6,748 nt of DNA, taken from contig JAGGTT010000155.1 of NCBI GenBank assembly GCA_021163565.1, positions 1-6,748 of the forward strand, in the 5' to 3' direction. The translations under genes and the position numbers were made by a program. A model generated the notes under the pieces. That model searched no databases and was not told where the DNA came from. It saw only the letters and a program-made list of their open reading frames with translations. The DNA is from Candidatus Tharpella sp. Lineage in GTDB: Bacteria > Desulfobacterota > Anaeroferrophillalia > Anaeroferrophillales > Tharpellaceae. Shown piece after piece: positions 1 through 6,748 of this stretch; position 1 is the stretch's first letter, and the number at the start of each line of letters is the position of its first letter.

Positions 1-162
1 AAAACCCTGGAGGAGAATGGTCTTAAGGTTCTGGACGTTGATAAAAATTTCCGGGCTGAGCTTAATAAAGTCGGGGCCGATCTGCGTAGTGCCTGGTTTA
101 AAAAAGCCGGGGCTGATGCGGTAGCGGTTCTAAAACAGTATAATCAGATTACCGGCCGTTAG
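1..162 (+). CDS. dctP: TRAP transporter substrate-binding protein, DctP type, C-terminal end (partial)
   Basis: Frame 1 is open from the left edge to a TAG at 160-162 and gives 53 residues; the start lies outside the window. The tail is basic and helical: a GLKVLDVD strand, then an amphipathic helix containing RSAWFKKAGADAVAVLKQY. This matches the usual end of DctP-family periplasmic receptors, where the last helices carry a conserved Trp and end in an Ala/Leu-rich stretch with Tyr. The strongest support is position, directly ahead of dctQ and dctM. The protein would bind the substrate in the periplasm and deliver it to the DctQM permease. The following oxoprolinase suggests 5-oxoproline as ligand, but the ligand-contacting residues are outside the window, so specificity cannot be read here. 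Confidence 0.8.
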   Translation, partial: KTLEENGLKVLDVDKNFRAELNKVGADLRSAWFKKAGADAVAVLKQYNQITGR

Positions 163-175
163 GAGAACCATGTAG
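161..175 (+). promoter_or_regulatory. Shine-Dalgarno followed by an ATG-TAG start-stop element
   Basis: AGGAG at 161-165, overlapping the last bases of the dctP stop codon, is followed after a 4-nt gap by ATG at 170-172 and at once by TAG at 173-175. This is the best Shine-Dalgarno in the window, yet it leads to an ORF of one codon. The ATG is not in the dctQ frame. It may be a relic of an earlier start, or it may position a ribosome just upstream of the terminator hairpin that begins at 192. The sequence is certain; a role is speculative. Confidence 0.3.
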
Positions 176-191
176 CTTGTTAAATTTCGTT

Positions 192-222
192 GGGGCAGGC
201 TCATGTGCCTGCCCCTTTTTTT
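192..222 (+). terminator. Intrinsic terminator between dctP and dctQ
   Basis: A perfect 9-bp stem pairs GGGGCAGGC (192-200) with GCCTGCCCC (207-215) around a 6-nt loop, TCATGT, and is followed directly by seven T's (216-222). This is a textbook Rho-independent terminator. It lies inside an apparent operon, and only 20 nt separate the T-tract from the dctQ ATG, too little for a usual promoter plus leader. It is therefore most likely a partial terminator that lets some polymerase through, so that binding protein exceeds permease. Confidence 0.9.
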
Positions 223-234
223 GTTAATTGTTTT

Positions 235-239
235 GGTGG
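235..239 (+). promoter_or_regulatory. Weak ribosome binding site that decides the dctQ start
   Basis: GGTGG, inside a longer GGTGGGG, lies 3 nt before the ATG at 243. The spacing is short, but it is the only purine-rich stretch near any candidate start. The in-frame TTG at 228 has only the terminator T-tract upstream of it, so the ATG at 243 is preferred. Confidence 0.4.
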
Positions 240-242
240 GGT

Positions 243-773
243 ATGCGGCAAATTATTTTGATAATTGATCGTTTAAGTGATCTGCTGGCAAAACTTTCGG
301 CCCTGGTTCTGGGGTTGATGACCGTTTTGATTTTGCTCGAGATATTTCTCTGGAATCTGTTTCAGAAAACCACCCTGATTGCCGATGAATACTCGGCTTA
401 CGGCCTGGCGGTGCTGATCTTTTTAGGTTGCGGTTATACCCTGAAGGAGAAGGGCCATATCCGGATCGATCTGATTCTTAACCTGCTTCCTCATCGTCTG
501 GCTCTGCTGCTTAAATTTATCGCCGGGTTGGTTTCAACCATTCTGCTAGGTTATATCACCTGGCAGCTTGGGCGCATGACCTTTTCCGCCTGGCACTACG
601 GTTCAACCTCGGGTACGTTAACGGCGACCCCGTTGTGGGTGCCGCAGTCGCTGATCGTGATCGGGGCGGCAATGTTTACTCTGCAGATGGCAGTCGAGAC
701 CGTTAAGCTGTTCTCATCTTCCGCTGAGACAAGCGCAACCTCCGATCTTCAACCTTTACTTAATAGAGACTAA
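243..773 (+). CDS. dctQ: TRAP transporter small permease subunit, DctQ type
   Basis: The 176-residue product is the small integral membrane subunit of a TRAP transporter, which pairs with DctM in the inner membrane. Four hydrophobic segments are visible at about 16-40, 50-68, 88-110 and 133-155, the usual number for DctQ, and the length is normal for the family. Typical DctQ features are the acidic residue in ADEYSAYG (47-54), the GHIRIDLI motif (71-78) after the second helix, and a TPLWVPQS-like segment (129-136) before the last helix. An in-frame TTG at 228 would add five residues (first residues MFWWG) but lacks a Shine-Dalgarno, so ATG 243 was chosen. The gene follows the terminator by 20 nt and probably depends on read-through from dctP. 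The TAA at 771-773 is 5 nt from the dctM start, which suggests coupled translation. Confidence 0.9.
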   Translation: MRQIILIIDRLSDLLAKLSALVLGLMTVLILLEIFLWNLFQKTTLIADEYSAYGLAVLIFLGCGYTLKEKGHIRIDLILNLLPHRLALLLKFIAGLVSTILLGYITWQLGRMTFSAWHYGSTSGTLTATPLWVPQSLIVIGAAMFTLQMAVETVKLFSSSAETSATSDLQPLLNRD

Positions 774-778
774 GCACA

Positions 779-2086
779 ATGGATGGAACAGTTCTGACCA
801 TGTGTCTGGTCGTTTTCGGGCTTCTGGCTCTGACTTTAAGTCTCGGCATCCATATCGGGCTCAGTCTTTTTATTGTCGGGTTTTGCGGAATGGCGCTCTT
901 CTCGCCGCTGCCGCCGGGGGGGAATCTGGCTTCATCGGTCTGGTCGACAGTTAACAAATGGGAACTGGTGGCTCTACCGCTATTTATTCTGATGGGTGAG
1001 ATTCTTTTTCATTCAGGTATCTCCGAGAAGCTTTTCAAGGGTCTGGTGCCCTGGCTCTACCGTCTGCCGGGCGGATTGTTGTTGATGAATATCGTCGCCT
1101 GTACTTTCTTTGCTGCGGTCTCCGGTTCCAGTGCCGCGACAACGGCTACCGTCGGGCGCATCACTTTAGCGGAATTTGACAAACTCGGTTATGATGAGAG
1201 TCTGGCGATTGGCTCTCTGGCCGGAGCCGGGACTCTGGGTTTTCTGATTCCGCCAAGTTTGATCATGATCGTCTACGCAATTCTGGCTGAAGTTTCAATC
1301 GGTAAAATGTTTATTGCCGGGATTCTGCCGGGATTTCTGCTCGCTTCAATCTATATTATCTATATCATATATCGCGGTCTGCGTGATCCTTCAATCGCGC
1401 CGCGGATGCAGGAGAGTTACAGTTGGGCTGAACGTTTTACCGCACTTAAAGACCTTTTGCCGGTTATTATCCTGATTCTGATGGTTTTGGGCAGTATCTA
1501 CGCCGGTCTGGCAACTCCGACCGAAGCCGCAGCGCTCGGGGTTCTGGGGGCCGCGGCCTTTGCTTTTATCAATCGGCGGCTTAATTTAAGCGGCCTGTTT
1601 ACCTGCCTGCTGGCGGCCGTGAAAACCACCTCGATGATCTGTCTGATTGTTATGGGGGCGAGTTATCTTTCCCGGGTGATGGGATTTTTAGGAATTCCCG
1701 CGGCGTTGACCCAGGCGATTGTTGATCTCGAACTTTCACCCTATGTTCTGATGCTGGTTCTCGGTTTGGTATATATCGTTTTAGGTTGTATTCTTGATGG
1801 TTTTTCGATCGTGGTCATGACTCTGCCGATTGCATTGCCGATGGCGGTGGCTTCCGGCTTTGACCCTATCTGGTTTGGGGTCTATCTGATTTTGATGGTC
1901 GAATTAAGCCAGATCACACCGCCGGTTGGTTTCAATCTTTTTGTGATTCAGGGGTTGACCGATAAATCGATCGGCGAGATTGCCATTTACGCTCTGCCTT
2001 TCTTTTTTCTGATGGTTTTGACTACGGTTATAATCACCGTTTTTCCTGAAATTGTGCTCTATCTGCCGCGCTTGATGAGTGGTTGA
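779..2086 (+). CDS. dctM: TRAP transporter large permease subunit, DctM type
   Basis: The 435-residue, highly hydrophobic product is the transport channel subunit of a TRAP system, driven by an ion gradient (usually sodium) with DctP as receptor. Its length is typical of DctM. Conserved landmarks are ALPLFILMGEIL (65-76), FAAVSGSSAATTATVGRI (111-128), GAGTLGFLIPPSLIMIVYA (149-167), ATPTEAAALGVLGA (245-258), GCILDGFSIVVMTLP (336-350) and ELSQITPPVGFNLFVIQG (375-392). The two Pro-rich hairpin motifs (PPS and TPPVG) and the SGSSAATTA turn mark the inverted-repeat core of the IT superfamily. The start is an ATG 5 nt after dctQ, with a weak AGAGA at 765-769. No frameshift or missing motif is seen. 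The substrate cannot be read from this subunit; the context suggests 5-oxoproline. Confidence 0.96.
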   Translation: MDGTVLTMCLVVFGLLALTLSLGIHIGLSLFIVGFCGMALFSPLPPGGNLASSVWSTVNKWELVALPLFILMGEILFHSGISEKLFKGLVPWLYRLPGGLLLMNIVACTFFAAVSGSSAATTATVGRITLAEFDKLGYDESLAIGSLAGAGTLGFLIPPSLIMIVYAILAEVSIGKMFIAGILPGFLLASIYIIYIIYRGLRDPSIAPRMQESYSWAERFTALKDLLPVIILILMVLGSIYAGLATPTEAAALGVLGAAAFAFINRRLNLSGLFTCLLAAVKTTSMICLIVMGASYLSRVMGFLGIPAALTQAIVDLELSPYVLMLVLGLVYIVLGCILDGFSIVVMTLPIALPMAVASGFDPIWFGVYLILMVELSQITPPVGFNLFVIQGLTDKSIGEIAIYALPFFFLMVLTTVIITVFPEIVLYLPRLMSG

Positions 2087-2090
2087 GAAT

Positions 2091-5000
2091 ATGTCTTCGA
2101 ATAAAAATAGTAAATTTCGTTTTGCGATTGATCGCGGCGGCACCTTTACCGATGTCTATGCCGAGGTTCCGGGTGAGCCCGGAGTCCGGGTCGTAAAACT
2201 TCTCTCTGAAGATCCGAAAAATTATGCGGATGCGCCACGTGAGGGCATCCGGCGGATTATGTCTGAGGTTTTGGGTCGGGAGTTTGCCGATGATGAACTT
2301 CCAACGGAAGAGATTGAATGGATTCGGATGGGAACGACGGTCGCGACCAACGCTCTTTTAGAGCGTCAGGGAGCCCGTTCAGCTCTTTTTGTGACCAGAG
2401 GTTTTCGCGACATTCTGCAGATCGGTAATCAGGATCGGCCCAAGTTGTTTGATCTTGAGATTAAAAAGCCGGAGCTGCTTTACGAAGATGTGATTGAGGT
2501 TGATGAACGGCTGCGGCTGCTGCAGAAGAATGAAGATCCGCAAAAGTTGCGGGCCGCCGGTCAGATAGTGGTTAGCGGCATTACCGGGGAGATGTTTGTC
2601 GTTCTCAGAGAACCTGACGCAGAGCGGATTCGGGCTGAGCTTAAACATCTCAAAGATCAGGGAATTGAGAGTCTGGCGGTGGCTCTGATGCACGCTTACG
2701 CCTGGCCCGAGCATGAACTTCTCTTAGGCCGGTTGGCCCGGGAGGCGGGGTTTAATCAGGTGTCACTTTCATCCCAAGTCATGGCCATGGTCAAACTTGT
2801 GCCGCGTGGCGATACGGCGATGGTTGATGCCTATCTGACCCCGCACATTCAGACTTATCTTAAGAGTTTTCGGGAAGGATTTAAGGATAATCTGGTCGGT
2901 TGTAACCTCCAGTTCATGCGCTCTGACGGCGGTTTGACCGCGGCTGAAAATTTCAGCGGCAGCCGGGCGATTCTCTCCGGCCCGGCCGGTGGGGTAGTCG
3001 GTTATGCCAAAACTGCGCTGGCCGCTGGTGCGGCCGTATCGGAGAAAGGTAAAATTCAGGTTATCGGTTTTGATATGGGTGGCACCTCAACCGATGTCTC
3101 CCGTTTCGGCGGCGAATATGAACTGGTCCATGAAACCGAAATTGCCGGGGTCCGGGTGCAGGCGCCGCAGCTGCATATCAAAACTGTCGCCGCCGGCGGT
3201 GGTTCGCGCCTTTTCTATGTCAACGGTATGTTTAAAGTTGGGCCGGAGTCGGCTGGAGCCCATCCCGGGCCGGTCTGTTATCGAAAGGGAGGTTATCTTG
3301 CGATCACTGATGCCAATCTGGTTTTAGGGCGGCTGCAGGCGGATGATTTTCCCCATATTTTCGGGCCGAATGAAAATCTGCCATTAGATCTTGAATCGGC
3401 CCGAGCCGCATTTGCAACTCTGACCGACGAGATTAATGCCGATTATGTTCGGCGCGGGCGTAAACGGATGAGCTTAGAGGAGGTCGCTTTCGGTTTTATC
3501 GAGGTGGCTAATGCGGCGATGGCGCGGCCGATTCGGGAGATTTCGGTCTTACGCGGCTTTGATATCAAAGAGCATACCTTAGCCACTTTCGGTGGGGCCG
3601 GGCCGCAGCATGCGGTGGCAATGGCTCGCAGTTTAGGAATCCGGCGAATTGTCATTCATCGTTATGCCGGGATTCTGTCGGCTTACGGTATGGGCCTGGC
3701 TGATGTTGTGGTTGAACGCCAGCAGCCGGCCGCTGGGAATTTGAACCGCGAGAGTTTAAGCCGGTTTTCCACGATATTGCAAAGGCTCTGCCGGGAAGCC
3801 GGGGAAGATCTTGAAAAACAGGGTTTTTCGGCGGCTAAAATCAGTTTCACCTGCTATCTTAATTTACGTTATCAGGGTACCGATACCGCCTTGATGGTGG
3901 CCGCTCCGGATCTAAATATCAAGGATTTCGATTTTGCCGGTAACTTCGCTGAGATTTATCAGCAGGAGTTTGGTTTTACGTTGGAGCAGCGTGCGATCGT
4001 GGTCGATGATCTCAGGGTTCGGGCCGTGGCTCACAGTGTCGGGCTTAAAAGTCATAAACTGGCTCCGGCTACTGCAGCGGCGCTGCCGGAGCGTTACGCT
4101 GCAATCTATTTTGCCGCCGGTTGGCTTGAAACCCCGGTTTTCCGTCTCGAGAGACTTGCAGCCGGGCATCAGATAAGCGGTCCGGCTCTGATCATGCATG
4201 ATACGGCAACGATCCTGATCGAGCCCGGAGCCCAGGCTGAAATTACTGAATCCGGAGATATTGTGATCGAAGTCGGCCAGGGTAGTAATGCCGCAACAGC
4301 TCTTGAACTTGATCCGGTTAAACTTTCGATTTTCAGTAATCTTTTCATGTCAATTGCCGAACAGATGGGCCGAACCCTGCAGAAAACCGCAATTTCAACC
4401 AATATCAAGGAGCGGCTCGATTTCTCCTGTGCCCTCTTCGATGTCAATGGAGAGCTGATTGCCAACGCTCCCCATCTCCCGGTTCATCTTGGGGCGATGA
4501 GTGAGGCGGTCAAGGCGCAGATCAGATTGAATCAGGGTAAATTCAGTGCCGGTGATGTTCTGGTTGCGAATCATCCTGCGGCCGGCGGCAGCCATCTGCC
4601 CGATATTACGGTTATCACCCCGGTCTTTAAAGATGGTCAGGTTATCTTTTTTGTCGCCAGCCGTGGCCATCACGCCGATATCGGCGGCATCTCACCCGGC
4701 TCAATGCCGCCGTTTTCCCGCTCATTGCGGGAGGAGGGGGCCGCGATCAGCTCTTTCAAACTGGTCGAAGGCGGGGTTTTTCAGGAGGATGGCATCACGC
4801 AGCTTCTGCTTGCTCCGGCCGCGTTGGCTTCGGATCCGGGAGCGCCTGAAATCAGCGGCAGTCGCTGTCTGGCTGATAACCTCTCTGATCTTAAAGCTCA
4901 GGTTTCCGCCAATCAAAAAGGTATCGATCTGGTTTTAGAGATGGTTGAACACTACTCTTTAGCCGTGGTTCAGGCTTATATGGGATTTGTTCAGGATAGT

Positions 5001-5909
5001 GCCGAGGGTGCGGTGCGGCGGGTATTGAAAGAGCTGGCGCAAAGTGTAAACCGAGAAGCTCAAGTTGAATCGCTGAAAGCTGTAATCCAGGCCGAAGATT
5101 TCATGGATGACGGAACCCGGATTGCCCTGCAATTAAGTATCGATTGTGCAACCGGGAGTGCGGTATTTGATTTTGCCGGTACCGGACTTCAGGTCTGGGG
5201 GAATACCAATGCCCCGCTGGCGGTTACCAAATCGGCGATTCTTTATAGTCTGCGCTGTCTCATCAAAGAGGAGCTGCCGTTAAATCATGGGGTTCTGGTG
5301 CCGATTGAGATTAAGGTTGAGCCCGGTTCGCTGCTCGATCCCGATCCTGAGGCGGCCGTTGTTGGTGGTAATGTTCTGACCTCACAGAGGGTTGTTGATG
5401 TTATCTTAAAAGCCTTCGGCGTGGCCGCAGCTTCCCAGGGCTGTATGAATAATCTGACCTTTGGAGATCAGAATTTCGGTTACTATGAAACTATCGGCGG
5501 CGGTGCCGGAGCCGGGCCGGACTGGGCCGGACAATCCGGGGTTCATACCCATATGACCAATACCCGGATTACCGACCCGGAAATTCTCGAACGCCGCTAT
5601 CCGGTACTTCTGCGGCGTTTCTCCCTGCGCCGAAATTCCGGTGGCAGCGGTCGCAACTCAGGTGGTGACGGGCTTATTCGTGAGATTGAATTTCTTGCCC
5701 CACTGAATGCCGCGATTCTTTCAGAACGTCGGGTGTTTGCCCCTTATGGTCTTAATGGTGGCGGTGATGGTGCCCGTGGCGAAAATATCTTCATTCGGGC
5801 TGATGGCCGCAAAGTCAATCTTGGCGGTAAAAATGAGATTAAAGCCGGCCCTGGTGATTGTCTCTTAATCAAGACTCCCGGTGGCGGCGGCTACGGGTCA
5901 AGTGCGTAA
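2091..5909 (+). CDS. oplAH: 5-oxoprolinase (ATP-hydrolysing), fused HyuA-HyuB, OPLAH type
   Basis: This 1272-residue cytoplasmic enzyme is predicted to cleave 5-oxo-L-proline with ATP and water to L-glutamate, ADP and phosphate. The N-terminal HyuA-like half (about 9-690) is an ASKHA-type ATPase, with [11 protein letters not shown] at 11-21 and [10 protein letters not shown] at 326-335 as phosphate loops, plus [14 protein letters not shown] and [11 protein letters not shown]. The HyuB-like half (about 741-1266) opens with DPVKLSIF and holds [26 protein letters not shown] (832 onward) and [10 protein letters not shown] (857-866), whose His/Asp cluster is probably metal-binding. It ends in a Gly-rich NLGGK...PGGGGYG tail. 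From memory it matches human OPLAH (about 1288 residues) along its whole length. N-methylhydantoinase or acetone carboxylase paralogues are less likely because these are usually separate subunits. ATG 2091, 4 nt after the dctM stop, is preferred over an in-frame GTG at 2079 that adds four residues and overlaps dctM by 8 nt. Neither start has a strong ribosome site. Confidence 0.93.
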   Translation: MSSNKNSKFRFAIDRGGTFTDVYAEVPGEPGVRVVKLLSEDPKNYADAPREGIRRIMSEVLGREFADDELPTEEIEWIRMGTTVATNALLERQGARSALFVTRGFRDILQIGNQDRPKLFDLEIKKPELLYEDVIEVDERLRLLQKNEDPQKLRAAGQIVVSGITGEMFVVLREPDAERIRAELKHLKDQGIESLAVALMHAYAWPEHELLLGRLAREAGFNQVSLSSQVMAMVKLVPRGDTAMVDAYLTPHIQTYLKSFREGFKDNLVGCNLQFMRSDGGLTAAENFSGSRAILSGPAGGVVGYAKTALAAGAAVSEKGKIQVIGFDMGGTSTDVSRFGGEYELVHETEIAGVRVQAPQLHIKTVAAGGGSRLFYVNGMFKVGPESAGAHPGPVCYRKGGYLAITDANLVLGRLQADDFPHIFGPNENLPLDLESARAAFATLTDEINADYVRRGRKRMSLEEVAFGFIEVANAAMARPIREISVLRGFDIKEHTLATFGGAGPQHAVAMARSLGIRRIVIHRYAGILSAYGMGLADVVVERQQPAAGNLNRESLSRFSTILQRLCREAGEDLEKQGFSAAKISFTCYLNLRYQGTDTALMVAAPDLNIKDFDFAGNFAEIYQQEFGFTLEQRAIVVDDLRVRAVAHSVGLKSHKLAPATAAALPERYAAIYFAAGWLETPVFRLERLAAGHQISGPALIMHDTATILIEPGAQAEITESGDIVIEVGQGSNAATALELDPVKLSIFSNLFMSIAEQMGRTLQKTAISTNIKERLDFSCALFDVNGELIANAPHLPVHLGAMSEAVKAQIRLNQGKFSAGDVLVANHPAAGGSHLPDITVITPVFKDGQVIFFVASRGHHADIGGISPGSMPPFSRSLREEGAAISSFKLVEGGVFQEDGITQLLLAPAALASDPGAPEISGSRCLADNLSDLKAQVSANQKGIDLVLEMVEHYSLAVVQAYMGFVQDSAEGAVRRVLKELAQSVNREAQVESLKAVIQAEDFMDDGTRIALQLSIDCATGSAVFDFAGTGLQVWGNTNAPLAVTKSAILYSLRCLIKEELPLNHGVLVPIEIKVEPGSLLDPDPEAAVVGGNVLTSQRVVDVILKAFGVAAASQGCMNNLTFGDQNFGYYETIGGGAGAGPDWAGQSGVHTHMTNTRITDPEILERRYPVLLRRFSLRRNSGGSGRNSGGDGLIREIEFLAPLNAAILSERRVFAPYGLNGGGDGARGENIFIRADGRKVNLGGKNEIKAGPGDCLLIKTPGGGGYGSSA

Positions 5910-5914
5910 GTTTT

Positions 5915-6718
5915 ATGCAAATATTTATCAATGAATCAAGCTCTGAAATTGAGAATGGAACCCGGCTTTTTGAACTTAGAGGTAAGCTGAAACCGGCGGC
6001 CGATCTCCTGCTTGTCAACGGCCATCCCGCATCCCAAGATCAATCGCTTAAAGATGGTGACCGGGTCGTCTTGATCGTCCGGGGTGAAGTTCCGACCGAG
6101 AACGAATTAGAGAATCTACTTAACGCCCGGCACACGTCGGCTGTGCATGAGAAAATTAAAAACAGTTGTATCGGTATTGCCGGTGCCGGAGGCTTGGGTT
6201 CGAATGTCGTAGTCGCACTGGCAAGGATCGGTATCGGTGAGCTTATTGTTGCTGATTTTGATCTCGTGGAACCCTCCAATCTCAATCGCCAGCACTACTT
6301 TATCGATCAGATTGGCATGCCCAAAGTTCTGGCCCTGCAGGAGACGGTCAAGCGGATCAGTCCTCAGGTTAACTTTACCGCAATCTATGAAAAGATAACT
6401 CCGGCCAACCTGAACAAGTATTTTTCCGGAGTCAATATTCTGGTTGAAGCCTTTGACGATGCCGACCAGAAAACCCTTCTGATCAGCCATTTTTTACGTG
6501 AGTTTCCGCAAATACCTCTAGTCGCCGCCTCGGGGATGGCCGGTTTTGCTCCGGCAAATATGATTTCGACTCGAAAAGTGGCAAAAAATCTCTATCTCTG
6601 CGGCGACGGCGTAACCGCGGCCCGGCCGGGCCAGGGTTTAATGGCACCCCGGGTCGGGGTTGCCGCATATCATCAGGCGAATGCGGTGTTACGGTTGTTG
6701 CTGGGTGAAGAGCCTTAA
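5915..6718 (+). CDS. thiF: ThiF-family sulfur-carrier adenylyltransferase with N-terminal ThiS-like domain
   Basis: The 267-residue product is an E1-like enzyme predicted to adenylate the C-terminus of a ThiS-type sulfur carrier for thiazole synthesis in the thiamine pathway. Residues 1-57 form a beta-grasp, ThiS-like domain (MQIFINES, LLLVNGHPAS, LKDGDRVVLIVRG) that lacks the terminal Gly-Gly needed for adenylation. After a linker with LLNARHT the Rossmann domain shows GAGGLGS (90-96), DFDLVEPSNLNRQ (114-126), Lys137 in GMPK and EAFDDADQK (179-186). The only cysteines are Cys85 and Cys229; Cys229, in YLCGDG just before GQGLMAPRVGVAA, is the best active-site candidate. The zinc-binding CxxC pairs of E. 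coli ThiF are absent, as I recall is usual for the short ThiF family 2. ATG 5915 was chosen because the first beta strand begins at residue 2; an in-frame TTG at 5858 would add 19 unrelated residues inside oplAH. The start is 5 nt after the oplAH stop with no clear Shine-Dalgarno, so translation may be coupled. Confidence 0.88.
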   Translation: MQIFINESSSEIENGTRLFELRGKLKPAADLLLVNGHPASQDQSLKDGDRVVLIVRGEVPTENELENLLNARHTSAVHEKIKNSCIGIAGAGGLGSNVVVALARIGIGELIVADFDLVEPSNLNRQHYFIDQIGMPKVLALQETVKRISPQVNFTAIYEKITPANLNKYFSGVNILVEAFDDADQKTLLISHFLREFPQIPLVAASGMAGFAPANMISTRKVAKNLYLCGDGVTAARPGQGLMAPRVGVAAYHQANAVLRLLLGEEP

Positions 6719-6748
6719 AATCAAGGTTACGATTAATGAATCTATGTG
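6705..6748 (+). CDS. Probable ThiS/MoaD-type sulfur carrier, N-terminal start only (partial)
   Basis: The frame that reads MKSLKIKVTINESM is open to the right edge. KIKVTINES looks like the first beta strand of a ThiS-type beta-grasp protein and resembles the MQIFINES opening of the preceding gene, whose enzyme would need such a carrier as substrate. A GTG at 6705 is the nearest normal start and overlaps thiF by 14 nt; an in-frame ATG at 6681 would add eight Cys-rich residues that do not look native. No good Shine-Dalgarno is visible. Only 14 codons are seen, so the C-terminal Gly-Gly that would settle identity is outside the window. thiS is the likeliest name from context, but MoaD-like or another beta-grasp carrier remains possible. 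Confidence 0.45.
   Translation, partial: MKSLKIKVTINESM

Noticed and set aside
228..242. TTG at 228 as the dctQ start
   Set aside because: It lies 5 nt after the terminator T-tract with no purine-rich site upstream. It adds only five residues before an ATG that has GGTGG ahead of it.
916..922. Run of seven G's early in dctM as a possible phase-variation tract
   Set aside because: It is the Pro-Pro-Gly-Gly coding stretch of a loop that often carries such residues. Seven bases is short for slippage control, and the frame is intact.
2079..2090. GTG at 2079 as the oxoprolinase start
   Set aside because: It adds four residues, overlaps dctM by 8 nt and has no ribosome site. The ATG at 2091 fits the usual short leader before [11 protein letters not shown]. 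It cannot be fully excluded.
181..2121. 11-nt direct repeat TAAATTTCGTT at 181-191 and 2111-2121
   Set aside because: The second copy is ordinary coding sequence for the KFRF part of the oxoprolinase, and the flanks differ. This is most likely chance.
2379..2714. Open frames on the minus strand inside the oxoprolinase, such as 2379-2714 and 4169-4465, and elsewhere
   Set aside because: Their translations show no recognisable motif and lie opposite strongly conserved coding sequence. They are by-products of codon use.
4546..4938. Second plus-strand frame of 130 codons inside the HyuB half
   Set aside because: It is Arg/Ser-rich with no domain character, and overlaps conserved motifs of the true frame.
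5858..5914. TTG at 5858 as a longer thiF start
   Set aside because: The extra 19 residues are encoded within the conserved oxoprolinase C-terminus and do not resemble the start of a beta-grasp domain.

Overview
The window carries one continuous plus-strand gene cluster with almost no free DNA. In order it holds the last 53 codons of a TRAP-transporter substrate-binding protein (DctP type), an intrinsic terminator, the small (DctQ) and large (DctM) TRAP permease subunits, a full-length fused 5-oxoprolinase of the OPLAH type, a ThiF-family adenylyltransferase with a built-in ThiS-like domain, and the first codons of a probable ThiS/MoaD-type sulfur carrier that runs off the right edge.

Region 1-2086 is a tripartite ATP-independent periplasmic (TRAP) import system. 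The binding-protein gene is separated from the two membrane genes by a 9-bp GC-rich hairpin followed by seven T's, which probably lets the binding protein be made in excess. Region 2091-5909 is a 1272-residue HyuA-HyuB fusion that, from memory, aligns end to end with eukaryotic 5-oxoprolinase. Together these suggest a module that imports 5-oxoproline (pyroglutamate) and hydrolyses it to glutamate with ATP. The link is an inference from gene order and from the known pyroglutamate-binding DctP subfamily. Region 5915-6748 starts a thiamine-type sulfur-carrier locus only 5 nt after the oxoprolinase stop codon, so the two functions may share a transcript.

The organism looks like a bacterium with a periplasm (TRAP transporter) and moderate GC content. 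The ThiS-like/ThiF fusion is of a type I associate with anaerobes such as Clostridia and Desulfobacterota. The combination fits a Desulfobacterota-like Gram-negative anaerobe, but the window has no taxonomic marker, so this is a guess.

Most of the content belongs to recognisable families. The less ordinary points are an AGGAG-ATG-TAG start-stop element just ahead of the intra-operon terminator, the oxoprolinase-thiF junction, and the lack of a clear Shine-Dalgarno at most internal starts. I see no RNA gene, insertion sequence, CRISPR array or riboswitch, and no gene-free stretch longer than about 80 bases.
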